Of a stretch of 64,000 nt of DNA, positions 10,991-23,978 are shown one piece after another (the first letter of the stretch is position 1; every line of letters starts with the position of its first letter). This DNA is from Prorocentrum cordatum (Eukaryota > Sar > Dinophyceae > Prorocentrales > Prorocentraceae). The notes under the pieces are model-generated. The model was not told the origin of the DNA, did no database searches, and saw only the letters and a program-made list of their open reading frames with translations. Location: assembly GCA_963575745.1 (NCBI GenBank), contig CAUYUJ010014180.1:247001-311000 (forward strand), read 5' to 3'. The position numbers were made by a program, and so were the translations under genes.

Positions 10991-11585
10991 AACAGGACAG
11001 AGGGGGAGGGGAAGGAGAGAGAGGGGCGAGGCGAGGCGAGGCGAGGCGAGGCGAGGCGAGGCGAGGCGAGCGCGCGAGTTCGGTCCAGCGGGACCGGCCC
11101 TCATAAGGCGGCGCGGGGGGGCCGGAGCCCTCAGGTGTCAGGAGACGTGTTGGGGGCAGGAGTCGGAGCCGGAGCCGGAAAGATGGATGGGAACCCGACT
11201 CGGAAAGGTGCGAACAGGGGTCGGAGAAACGACCAGAATGTGCAGAACACGTAACGCTGGAGTCGGGGAAGCATTCCAGATCCTATAGGTTGTAGTGTGC
11301 GTAGGCGTATTGTATAAAATCATATTCTAGATCCCTCCATGACTGTTGATATGCTGCAATTGGTAACCATTGGTTGTGTGTTCCTGGTCATCTGCCCTTG
11401 GCGCGTAAGAAGTGCACGATGTCGTCTGCCCATCGCATTCGTTGACCTCCGTGCCGCCGGTGCGCTGGGCGCGGGTCCAGTGAGCGTGGTTCCCATGAGG
11501 CAGCTAAGAAAGTCCACCTGTCACAATCGTGTGTCGCCACACGGGATGCCCACTTCCATTTCCATTTGAAATATAGAACAACCCA
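10991..11585. other. No gene; (GGCGA)n tract then unassigned sequence
   Basis: A pentamer run of GGCGA occupies about 11026-11070. The region 11100-11585 is ordinary sequence just downstream of the LINE reverse transcriptase remnant and may be its decayed 3' flank. I see no protein motif in it. Confidence 0.5.
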
Positions 11586-13025
11586 TTATTCCGTTTGGGT
11601 TCGGGAAGCATGGTCCGTGGTTTCGCGCGTGGCTCGTCGAATGTAGTCGGCCCATGGATCCTTTCCGTCATCATTCCTCTCGTCGCTGATGCTGGCTGTG
11701 TAGTTCGGGTTGTTTGCTGTGTCGGCGTCGGTCATGTTGTGGTGGCGGTCGTCGTCGGAGGTGTCGGGCGCGTGCTGGTGTCGCTCGTTGCGTCTCCGCG
11801 GCACTCCCGTGACAAGCCTGAGCATTTTCCGTTGGACGCGCCTGAGAATAAGAAGCATCTCTTTCGTCAGAATCCAGGATGAGCAGCCGTACAACACGGA
11901 TGGCGTGTCAGTGCCATTGAACAACCTCAATCTACTATGGAGCGGGAAGCGTTTGTCGGTCAATCCGTAACGAAGCTGATTGAAGCGGGCCCACCCTGCG
12001 GCAATCCTGTCGTGCAGTTCTGCGTCATGAAATTCGTGAAAAGTGAAGTTTCTTCCAAAGTACTTCGTTCCGCGGCTGGAATGTAGGATGCTGATGATGT
12101 CGCCGTCGATGTCGGCATGGGTGATTGTTCTTCTCCCTCTCCGGCTAATGTTCGTAAGGATCTTCGTTGTTTCTGACTGTAGCAACACACCACATTTAGC
12201 TGCGTGGGTTTGTACGTCGCGAAGTAAGCAGGTGAGCTGTCTTAGGCTGGTGGCGTACAACATCGCGCCGTCGGCGAAACGCTGATTTATAATCCGCGCT
12301 TGTGCTGAAACGCCAAGGTGGATCCCGAATCCCCTTCGCAACCAAACAGGTTTCGCTTGTCTGAGCACGTGCTCTACGACGGCGTTGAAAAGGAAAGAGA
12401 TCAGCGGGTCACCCTGTTTAACGCCCTGTTCGATATTGAAGGCTCTGCTGTTGGTATCCGTCCGAACTGTACCAGCTTGGGTGCTATATAAGTGTTGCAG
12501 GAAGGTGATGTAGGCGGGAGGTACATGTTGCTGTCGCTGAGCGTCCCACATACGGTCATGGTCAATGCAATCAAACGCTTTCTTGAAATCGATTGCGGCG
12601 GCCCAGAATGGCAGCTGCCATTCGTGAGAGCTCTCATGAAGCATCGTTGTGGTGAACAAGTGGTCCTCTGTGCAGTAGTTCTTGCGGAAACCTGCTTGGT
12701 CTGGACATTGCTGCGCGTCGAACAAGACGCTGAGCCGGTTGCAAAGGAGGCGAGACATCAGCTGATACAGCAGAGGGATGATGGGATGATGGCAATTGGT
12801 CTTGAATTGCCCGGTTGTTTGGGGTCACCAGACTTGTGCATTACAGTGATGGTGGTGCTCTTCCACTGGTCTGGCGAAGGGCGATCAGGCTTGATAGATC
12901 GTTGTATAACCGAAGTAGATGGCATTGTAAGGTGGTGCCTCCTGCTTTGAGCAATTCTGCCGTGAGCCCAGTGGTGTCGCTGCACCTGCCGTTCTTGAGT
13001 TGTTTGATTGCTTGGTGGAGCTCGC
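11586..13025 (-). pseudogene. Non-LTR (LINE) reverse transcriptase, catalytic Asp lost
   Basis: The 390-codon frame 12758-11586 carries RVT_1 motifs: CPDQAGFRKNYCTEDHL, AAIDFKKAFDCIDHDRMW (motif A), IEQGVKQGDPLISFLFN (motif B), QRFADGAMLYA in the place of FADD (motif C, second Asp replaced by Gly), then GTKYFGRNF and VLYGCSSWILTKEMLLILRR (thumb/C-terminal region). N-terminal pieces lie upstream in other frames: PDQWKSTTITVMHKSGDP and NSRPIAIIPSSL near 12800, and ELHQAIKQLKNGRCSDTTG near 12990. A purine tract starting at ~13024 cuts the gene off further upstream. Frameshift plus FADG means no activity. The clade is not determined. Confidence 0.85.
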
Positions 13026-13915
<890 letters not shown>

Positions 13916-13919
13916 CCTT

Positions 13920-14204
13920 CCCCCCTGTCGTGCGGGTCCGCGCTACAGCGCACGTGCGCATCTCAGGTTGCACCGCAGAATGGTCGATTGAATCAGTCCA
14001 GTTGGTTCTTGGACGGCCAATTCTGCTGGAGCCTCCTGGACGCAGATGGGAGGAGTGAGGATGATGCGGGAGGACTCGGGAGGACTCGTAGATTCCGGCG
14101 GAGCTCATTTTTCCAGAAGGGTTCTTTTCCAAATCCTATATAAAACAATGTTTTTCTGTAGAAGCCACAGGCGCTCCGTTTTGTCACAAGGAATCCTTCT
14201 GAAT
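13920..14204 (-). pseudogene. Possible LINE C-terminal fragment
   Basis: On the minus strand near 14050-13950 a frame reads SSRIGRPRTNWTDSIDHSA. The GRPR-x-x-W-x-D pattern is common at the C-terminus of APE-type LINE ORF2 proteins. Nothing upstream supports a longer gene, so this is at best a short relic. The remainder is unassigned. Confidence 0.3.
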
Positions 14205-14706
14205 TCTACATGCAACAGTGGTGCTCTGCTGCACACGGTTGCTGTTGTGCACACGGCGCCGTGGTGTGCACAGGCGCTGTAGTGCACGCGAGCACTGTGG
14301 TGTACACTGGTGCTGTGTTGCACTCGGCTGATGTGGTGTACGCAAGCGCTGTGGTGTACACAAGCGCTGTGGTGCCCGCAGGCACTGTGGCACACACACT
14401 GGCAATGTGTTGCACGCGGCTGTTGTGGTGTACGTAGGCGGCGTGATGTACACAGGCGCTGTGGTGCACACAGGTACTGCGGTGTACACAGACACTGTGG
14501 TGCAGATCGCCACCGACATGCTGCTGCTACCCGTCCTCGATCATTCCTAGGTTTTCCCAAACGCCGCTGGCGCGAAACGTGACGGCATCGCCCCCCCGAC
14601 GATGGCCGTCATCAGCCCAGAATAAAAAAACAGACTCCAGCCGCGTCCGCGCGCACGACGACGATGAGCGACGGGCGACGAGCGACGAGCGACAACGACG
14701 ACAACC

Positions 14707-14737
<31 letters not shown>

Positions 14738-14895
14738 AGACGACTGCGGACCAGACCCCTATGCGGATTCCTATGCGGACGCCTATGCGGATCCCAATGC
14801 ACACGACGGCAGTGCCGGGGGGAAGGGGCGTTACGTTATAGGGGGGGGCGCTGGGGGCCATAACGCCCAGTGTGCTCCAAGCAACAAAGAAACAC
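14205..14895 (-). repeat. 18-bp minisatellite repeat element, right inverted copy
   Basis: The minisatellite at 14217-14510 is the reverse complement of the 9661-9975 type (GGTGTACACAGGCGCTGT units). The flank also matches inverted: CGCGAAACGTGACGGCAT, GATGGCCGTCATCAGCCC, and GGGGCGTTACGTTATAGG near 14825. This copy carries an extra (CGA)n expansion at 14655-14745 not present in the left copy. Confidence 0.85.
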
Positions 14896-15500
14896 GCTCC
14901 TAAAATCGTCAGCGGCCGCTGTTGGGCAGGCGACTTTTTGCCTCAAACGGACAGCGCCCGCGGCGACACGGGCATCGAGTCCTGTTCGAAGTGGCTTTCG
15001 TCACCGCTCTTTCCATCCCCCATTGCGGTCTCCCCGAAACCCGGATCGAGGTTCGAGGCTTTTGCACTCTTTGAGACCCTTTGGGGCCTCTCGGAGTGCC
15101 CTCGTGGCCATGGCTGGACTTCGCCTCGACATCCTGGCTGGAGTGCGCCCCGGGAAGTGCCCGAGGCCCAGCTTTGGGGGAGGAGGGCCAGACCTCCAGG
15201 TGCCGCGTCGGAATCACGACTGGGCTGCCTCTCCCAAGCTTGGGCCTTGGGGCCCCGCTTCGCGCCTCGGGGACCGTCAGGAGACTCCTGGCGGCGAAAA
15301 TCTGACCCTAGGGATGGGGCCAAGAGCCCATGGGAGCCCACGCCGTTAATAGATGGTTAGAAAGCTCGACGGAACGAGCCCGAGCACCCACCTGCGGCAA
15401 AAAACTCCTGCTGGCGAAGGCTCCGGCCTCTCCGTGACCGCGTGGCAACAGTCCGATCTGGACCCGGACCCATCCCCGAGGGGAGCCCAAAGTAGCCTGG
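14896..15500. other. No gene recognised
   Basis: GC-rich sequence with short open frames but no motif. The phrase GTCTCCCCGAAACCCGGATC near 15030 resembles the dispersed unit at 20340-20455, weakly. Confidence 0.4.
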
Positions 15501-16920
15501 CGAAGAACCCAACCATATGCAGTTGTCAGTTCCGCAGCTGCGGGTTTCATCTTCAGTGGAACTCCCCATAGGACTACGGAACGTGTGAGGGGTGTGCCGA
15601 GATGGATGCCGCTGGGGCATTCGGCGAAGCTCCCTATGGGGACATGAAACACGCGCGGGGCGTGCCGACATGGGTGGCGGAAACGCATGTGAGGGCCGCC
15701 ACTCGGGCCTCCAGTGGAGCTCCCTATGGGTCCCCGAAACATGATGCTGCTGCGGGGGGGGGGCCGGGATGGGTGGCGGAGACGCATGTAAGCGCCGCTA
15801 CTGGGGCCTTCGGTGGAGCTCCCTATGGGGCCACGAAGCGCGTGAGGGGTGTACTGGGATGTGTGGCGGGGACGCATGTGAGCGCCGCCACTGGGGCCTT
15901 CGGTGCAGCTCCCTATGGGGCCACGAAACGTGTGAGGGGTGTGCCGAATTGGGTGCGGGTGGTGACGCATGCGGGCGGTGCCACTGGGGCCTTCGGTGGA
16001 GCTCCCTATGGGGCCACGAAACCTGTTGTTGTGAGGGGCGTGCCGGGATGGGTGGCGGGGACGCATGTGAGCGCGGCCGCTGGGGCCTTCGGTGGAGCTC
16101 CCTATGGGGCCACGAAACGTGTGAGGGGTGTGCCGAATTGGGTGGGTGTGGGTGACGCATGTGAGCGCCGCCACTGGGGCCTCCGGTGGATGATGGGGCC
16201 ACGAAACCTGTCAGGGATGTGCCGAAATGGGTGTGCGGGACGCATGCGCATGTGAGCGCCGCCACTGGGGCCTTCGGTGGAGCTCCCTATGGGGCCACGA
16301 AACGTGTGAGGGGTGTGCCGAATTGGGTGTGCGTGACGCATGCGGGCGGCAGCACTGGGGCCTTCGGTGGAGCTCCCTATGGGGCCACGAAACGTGTGAG
16401 GGGTGTGCCGAATTGGGTGTGCGTGACGCATGCGGGCGGCAGCACTGGGGCCTTCGGTGGAGCTCCCTATGGGGCCACGAAACGTGTGAGGGGTGTGCCG
16501 AATTGGGTGTGCGTGACGCATGCGGGCGGCAGCACTGGGGCCTTCGGTGGGCTCCCTATGGGGCCACGAAACGTGTGACCTGGGGCCTTCGGTGGGGCTG
16601 GGGCGAAACGTGTGAGGGGTGTGCCGAATGGGTGTGCGTGACGCATGCGGGCGGCAGCACTGGGGCCTTCGGTGGGCTCCCTATGGGGCCACGAAACGTG
16701 TGAGGGGTGTGCCGAAATGGAGGAGGCAGGAAGGAAGAGGGGAGGAGGAGAGGAGAGGAGAGGAGAGGAGAGGAGAGGAGAGGAGAGGAGAGGAGGAGAG
16801 GAGAGGAGAGGAGGGAGAGAGGAGAGGGAGGAGGAGAGGAGAGGAGAGGAGAGGAGAGGAGAACGCGGGGCGACGTCTCTTCAAAACGAGGACCCAACAC
16901 CACAGGATGGTTGGGAAAAA
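15500..16920 (+). repeat. 90-bp satellite element, copy 1 (about 13 units)
   Basis: The element opens with CCCAACCATATGCAGTTGT (CCCAACCAT at 15508-15516) and closes with the inverse ATGGTTGGG at 16907-16915. Inside are ~13 tandem units of ~90 bp, centred on AGCTCCCTATGGGGCCACGA. Those starting at 16281, 16371 and 16461 are nearly identical and exactly 90 bp apart. A purine tract of GGAGA repeats (16730-16860) and the segment CTCTTCAAAACGAGGACCC precede the closing motif. Two more copies with the same order of parts lie at 48585-49695 and 52310-52795. Open frames (SLWGHETCEGCAE type) follow the 90-bp period, which is a multiple of three. Confidence 0.9.
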
Positions 16921-18424
16921 AACGTACGCGCCCAGCCACGTACGTGAATACGGCCTCCCCGTCCGCGAGGCCAGCCTCGTGTCACGAACGTTGGCGCAAT
17001 GCAGAATTCCGAAACCCACCCACGTGGATACATGCACGTCCACGTCCTTCTTTCGCTGCCGCTGGGGCCTTCAGCCTCTCAACGCCCGCGCCCGCGCCCA
17101 CGCGGCCGCCACCCCAAGAAGGCACCAGCTGGCCCCCCGGCTCGATGAGCACGGCTCCCTGGGCGTCAGCCAGCGAGGAGTGCACACCGGATCCTGGCCA
17201 GGATTGGCGCGGCGACGTACCCAGACTTTCGGGCGCTTCGATCTGCTCGATTGGTGGGCCTCTCGGACCTCTCTCTTTCTCGACCTCGTCCCTAAGGCTA
17301 GCTTGTCATCCCAGGTCGCATGTTCTCATGATTCCGAAGCCCAAGCACGGCTCCCAAAGGCCCAAAAAGGCGACAAATCCCAGAAGCCAAGAATTGCAAA
17401 AAACTGGCCGCCTCGATCTTTTCGAGGCGCTGGATGCCTGGGCAGGGTCGGTCTGGCCAGGATGTAAAGATGGCGTCCCACGATCTGCGCGCAAGTGCCC
17501 TTCAGCGGCTCGAAATCGGCTCTGCACTTGGTCGCCCTGGCCAGCTCGGCGAGGGCGCGCACGAGCAGCTCGCCGGCTGGGGTCTTCAGCCTGGGCTTCG
17601 TCAGGACCGAGAGACATCGCAGGACCCTCCCGGGGAACAGAAACGACATGAGGTCCGAGATGTCCAGGGATCAAAGACGGTGCCCCTGCCCTGACATCTG
17701 CAGAAGATGTGAAAGCGGCACGCACGTACACCTTCGGAGGTCTGCGCGGATGTCTTCGGTCGGCGGCGGCCCCCCCCTGCCCTGGCACGGGCGCCGCCAT
17801 GGGGATCCTGGCGCCGACCCAAGAAATCTGCGAGGACCTCCAGAAGTTTGTGTTTGTGCCAAGGCTTGTTCCTTGAGTCTGGCCGTCGCGGGAAAAGCAC
17901 TGTCGTTCTCGGTCCTGTTCGGGCCCTCGGGCCCCCACCGAGTGATCTGGCCCGACAGGTCCCACGCGAAGGTCAGGTCGGGGGCTCTGGTGCTGTTTGC
18001 ACAGCGGTGTGCATATGTTTTCACGACGTCGGATGTCGGGCCTTCAAAATTCAGGGCAGAAGGGGGGGGAGGAGTGAGTCGGGAACATGAAGGGTGAGAG
18101 AGCTGGAGAAGGGAAGCGCGGGCCCAAAACATCCGACGTCCTGGTTCTTTCAATACAAGGTCCCTGAAGTCCCGATTCCGTCCCATTTCCCCAGAGCCGG
18201 CTTTGCAGCCTCAGTCGTTTTTCGACGGCTCTGCGACCGCGAGGGGGCCCCAGACGACGAAAACGGTACAGAGCAATCCGTCTTGTTACCAACCCTCCCT
18301 TGAGATGGGTCCTTGTTTACGATGAAACACTGTTGGTCTCCGTCCTTCCTTCTACCGCTTCCATCCCCATGCCTCTTGCCTCCTGCTGCTCCCTCGCTTA
18401 CGTCCTGCTTCCAGGTTGCCCTCA
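16921..18424. other. No gene recognised
   Basis: Fifteen hundred bases of GC-rich sequence with open frames in several phases. None of them shows a domain, signal peptide or splice pattern I can defend. No repeat of note was seen. Confidence 0.35.
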
Positions 18425-18930
18425 CGGCTCCCTGGAGGGGCTGCCAACTGCGAAACTTTCGCCGCTTTCGCGGGCTCCCGAAGGTCCAGCGGAGCTGCAC
18501 GCTACGCGCATTCCGAGGGCTCCTCGCGCTCCTGGGGATGGGGGGGCCGCCAGCTGCGCAGCTGTCTCCGCTTTCGCGGGCTCCTGGAATGTCCAGCGGA
18601 GCCACGCCCCACGCGCATCCAGACGGGACCTCGCGCTCCCTGGGGCGGCCTGCTAAGTGCGCAGCTGTCGCCACTCTCTTGGGTGTATGGGAGGTCCGGC
18701 GGAGCTACGCGCTACGCGCACCCAGACGAGACCTCGTGTTCCCTGGAGGGGCCGCCATTTGCGCAATTACCGTCACTCTCGTGGTCCTCTGGGAGGTCTA
18801 CTGGAGCTACGCCCCACGCAAATCCAGACGAGACCTCACGCCCCCTGTGGGACTGCCAACTGCGCAATTGCCACCACCGCCGTGGGCTCCTTGGGAGTGC
18901 TCCATCCTGGCAATTACGTGTCCCGTCCAG
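18425..18930. repeat. Tandem array, ~102-bp unit, about 5 copies
   Basis: Each unit has the order TGCGCAGCTGTCGCC, a CGGGCTCC-type stretch, GGAGCTACGC.CCACGCGCA, CCAGACGAGACCTC and CCTGGGG. Units begin near 18438, 18552, 18656, 18758 and 18858. The period is a multiple of three, so a 446-codon open frame runs through. I read it as repeat-derived. Confidence 0.75.
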
Positions 18931-19204
18931 TATGAATCATTTGTCCTCCATGGAACCGCGTTCGCTGCCATGTGTTGCGACAGTTTGGGGGACGTCCCTG
19001 GATTTTTGTTCCAGACGCTGGACGCCCGCAGGGTAGGATCACCTTCTTTACTCACCGATGTCCGCGCGCTCCTCGCAGGTGGCGAGAGCCTGCAGCCGGT
19101 CCTCCAAGAAGACGCCGAGGGCGAATCGGCTCCTCCCGGCGTACATGCGCTGGTTGCGGAACGCCAGGGCGCTTGCGGACATGTTCTTCTCCTCCGTGGC
19201 CGCC

Positions 19205-19410
19205 CCAAGCTGGAGATCTCCCAAATTGGGCCGGAGCAGATCGGGTCAGAAGACCCTGCCGCGTCGCCGATGCATCGGCGGTGCATCGGCGACGGGAGGG
19301 AGGTCAACGGGCTCCAAATCGCGCCGCGTCGCCAATGCATCGGCGACGCGGCGCGATCCTCCGACATCATCTGCTCTGGCCCCATTAAGGAGATGGCTGC
19401 CCGAAGCGCT
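19205..19410. mobile_element. Palindromic MITE-like element, copy 1
   Basis: The left half (19215-19290) and right half (19310-19400) are imperfect reverse complements: GGCCGGAGCAGATCGGGTC against GACATCATCTGCTCTGGCC. The inner part is built on GCCGATGCATCGGC palindromes. CGCCGCGTCGCC...CGGCGACGCGGCG is itself a near-perfect hairpin at 19323-19354. No coding capacity. A second copy with better-preserved arms is at 58355-58569. Confidence 0.7.
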
Positions 19411-20339
19411 GCCCTCGATCGCAGGTCGACCGAACCGCCCGCCAAGTCGAGGCGGTCGGGCCCCTGGTGCAAGGCAGTCACCCGTGGGGCGGCGCTCGAG
19501 TCGGGTCGAGTTGAAGCCAAGGTAATTCCGGACATCGACACGCACCATCGGATCGACCGAAGTAGGTCACCTACCTTCGCGCATCGCGCCCCGCAATGCG
19601 CGACGCGCGATTGTCTTCGCGCCCTCCCACCCTTGCGCCGCCCCCTTGGATAATTACGGGCAGCCGCCCTGGCCCAGACCGCGAGGCGCGAAGCGCCGCT
19701 TATCTTCGCGCCGCCCGCGGGTGACTTAGATTCGTCGGATCGTGGACAGCCCCCCTCCTGGAGAGGTCCAGGGGGTCGCTTTCCACCCAGACCTTCAACG
19801 CCTCGACAAGAAGGTCGCGCCAGAGGACTGCCTCGCCGCTCTGCCGGGGCCGTCAGAACACGACTCGAGGGCGCCTCTGACCTCAGCTTCGGGCTGCGCG
19901 GCGCGCGAAGCGCGAACAACTCCGCGCTCTCGCGCCGCCTCCCGGGAGAGGAGGAGGAGGAGGACGAGGAGGAGTCGTAGCCGACCCGCGAAGCGCGAAT
20001 GACCTTCCACCCTCGAGGGCGCACCCGACGCCTCGGGATAAAGAGCAGAGCCCCGGGGGGAGCACCGGGCCGAGTCCGGCCCCCTCGAGGGCCACCCAGA
20101 TCTCCGACGATCTGCTTGCGCCATCCCGGCGTTTTCCCTCGACCTCGGCCTCTTGGGGCCTAAGACGAAGCCAGGACGAGGGCAAGTTTGGACGGAAGTG
20201 TATCGGAAATCTCTGAGATGCGGCGGCTCTGGAGGATGCCTCGGGCGCCGTTGCCTTCTCAAAGCGTTGCGGAACGCTCTGAGAGCGTTCTGGAACGCTC
20301 TGGAACGGGTTTATCCTCGTCCTAGCCTCGTCCGAGGGC
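19411..20339. other. No gene; several GCGCGAAGCGCG-type hairpins
   Basis: Short palindromes on CGCGAAGCGCG recur near 19604, 19685, 19908 and 19985, two of them followed by a CCCGCGGGTGAC-like or CCCGGG segment. The same signature appears at ~9318-9358 and ~24840-24890. No reading frame with a recognisable domain was seen. Confidence 0.5.
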
Positions 20340-20455
20340 CCGATATTGCACCCTGGGGCCACCCGAAACAGATCCGGGCCGAAACACTACCCCTGAGGAA
20401 GCGGGGCCGCGGGTTGAAAAAGCAGATCGGCGGATGTCAGGGCATACAGTCGTCG
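20340..20455 (+). repeat. Dispersed ~120-180 bp repeat, copy 1
   Basis: The sequence GGGGCCACCCGAAACAGATC, CCCCTGAGGAAGCGGGGCC and AAAAAGCAGATCGGCGGATG occurs in this order. Similar ordered blocks are at 21430-21595 (plus), 55505-55715 (minus) and, less clearly, 58845-59040 (plus). Confidence 0.6.
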
Positions 20456-20935
20456 TGAGACCGTAAAGATTATAAGTTCCCGCGCCGTGCAGACTGGCGA
20501 TTCTTTCGATTTCGATGGAAAAGAGAAGGTTCGAGTCCGACAAAATGGCATAAACGATAGTACAAGTGCAACACAAGTACGAATCGAAACTGCGAATGTA
20601 AAACAACTAGGAATCGAATATGTGGGTGAACTAAAATACGAAAACATACGAACACGTGAGAAACCACTACGAGGAACAGTACGAAATAAGTGCGACACAT
20701 GCACAGAGCACAATACGAATGCGCATCCTAAATGTGAAAACTATGGAAACAATCAAAGCACATCCGAAGTGTGAAACAACAGAACATGTGCGAGTGTGTA
20801 TCCTCCGTGCGCAAGAAGTTGTTTCTAAACCATGAAGACACAACCACCTAAACAAACACAAACAAACCAACAAACAAATACGAAAACACGAGCACACCAC
20901 TACAAAAAAAACTCAAAACAACGAATGGTCATTCT
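20456..20935. other. A-rich, low-GC stretch, no gene
   Basis: Composition switches abruptly to A-rich sequence with recurrent ACGAA/CGAACA words (for example CGAAAACATACGAACACGTG). It resembles 2485-2660 in motif but is more A-rich. No protein domain was found in the short frames. Confidence 0.5.
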
Positions 20936-22165
20936 GAGTTGTGTCCCTCATCTGGGTGTACATTAGTTTGCTCAAATTGCACTTTTCTCGTACTCTAGAC
21001 TCTTACTTATTTCCCCCCTCGGACTTTCGATTCGTACTAGATTCACGCTGTTTCAAAATGTTGCCGATTTCGCACTGGCATAGCAATCTGCACGGCTGGG
21101 AACTCATAACAGAAGGAACGGAGTTTGGCTTTTCTGACCACGACGGCCCTCGGCCACGAACAGTTCTCCCGACCTAGATTGAATGAGCAGCTCGAAAACC
21201 GGAGTCCCGCCCAAGCCAAAAGTGGTGTTTGGTTCAGCGCCTTGACTGCACAGCGTAACGTGGCCCACGGGAGGCCAACCCAGGAACCAGAGCCTGCGCG
21301 TTGAGGCCCTAGTCGGAATCTGGCTGGCGCAGAGGGACCTGGCCATCGGAGAGCCTTCGAAGGCGTCTCAAGACCCCCGCAGACCTCCCTCGGGCCCCGT
21401 CTCTGGAGGTCTCCCGATATCCCAGGAGATGTGTTTTGTTCAATCCCGGCGTTTCTCCTTCATTTGGCCATCTTGGGGCAGCCTTCGGGCCCAGGGACCA
21501 CCAAAAATTGGTCGGGGACGCAAAACTACTCCTGAGGGAGGGGTCGGGAGCTCTCGGGCCACGGATCGAAAAAGCATATCGGAGGATGCATGGGCCTCCC
21601 GAGGCCCACGAAGGTCAACGGAGGTCTCTGGGGCTCTCTGGCGGCCCTCGGAGGCCCCAGGAGGCTCAGAGGACCACGAGCCCCCAGGAGGTCCCGATCC
21701 TCGATCCTCCAACCTCTGGCCTGTCCTCCAGGGACGCCATGAGCAGCCAGGACTTGACGTAGTAGCTGCGCTCCTCGCTGGCGGCTGGGGAGGGGGCGAG
21801 GGAAGCCTTCGAAAAAGACGGGGGGGTTCGATGCGTGGGCCCCCACGCCTCTTGACCCCTTCCGCGGAGCCGGCTTCTCGTCCCGAGCCGTTCTGTTGAC
21901 GGCCCCGAGGCCCGAAACTGGCCTCCAAGGCAAAAATGAGGACAGTAAAAACGCTTCGATGATTTCGAGGCGCCAGATGGTCTGCACGGGCAGAACCTTT
22001 CGGAGGTCCGCGCAGATTTCTACGGACGACGCGGGGCACCCCTTGGCGCGCTGAGCGAGCCAGGGGCTGCGCCAGAGGCGCCGCTGGGGACGTCCAACGC
22101 CGACCCAAGATATCCGCGCGGACCTCTGAAAGTTGATGTTTATGCCGTGCTTCACTCTTCAATGG
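20936..22165. other. No gene; contains dispersed repeat copy at 21430-21595
   Basis: 21430-21595 matches the ordered block of 20340-20455 (CTTGGGGCAGCC, ACTACTCCTGAGGGAGG, AAAAAGCATATCGGAGGATG). The rest has GGAGGCCC-type short repeats and no protein motif. Confidence 0.45.
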
Positions 22166-22479
22166 AAGCCTCCGATCCCCAAGAGGCCCCCATGCCCCCT
22201 CCGCCCCCGCCCCCCCTTCTGCGCGGCGCCGCCGACCTCGTCCGACAGGTACCGGATCTCGAACGTCTCGTTGCCGTTGCCCTCCTGCCCCCCAACCTCC
22301 TCCCACCGCCTCATCCCCTTCTTCCTTGCCATCCCCCCTCCTCCTCCTGCTCCTGCTCCTCATCCTCTTCCACTTGCTGCTCTTGCTCCTGCTCCTGCTC
22401 CTACTCCTGCTCCCGCTCCTGCTCCTGCTCCTGCTCCTGCTCCTCCTCCTCCTCCACCACCTCCTCCTCCTCCTCCTTC

Positions 22480-22480
<1 letters not shown>
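22166..22480. repeat. Pyrimidine-rich (CTC/CTG)n tract
   Basis: C- and CT-rich sequence grades into (TCCTGC)n and (CTC)n. It forms the upstream pyrimidine border of the composite module that follows. Confidence 0.7.

Positions 22481-23978
<1,498 letters not shown>

Noticed and set aside
15602-16255. Repeated protein-like pattern (AFGGAPYGATKRVRGVP) as a repeat-protein gene
   Set aside because: The unit length is a multiple of three, so several frames on both strands are open and periodic. The same DNA unit occurs elsewhere with frame-breaking indels.
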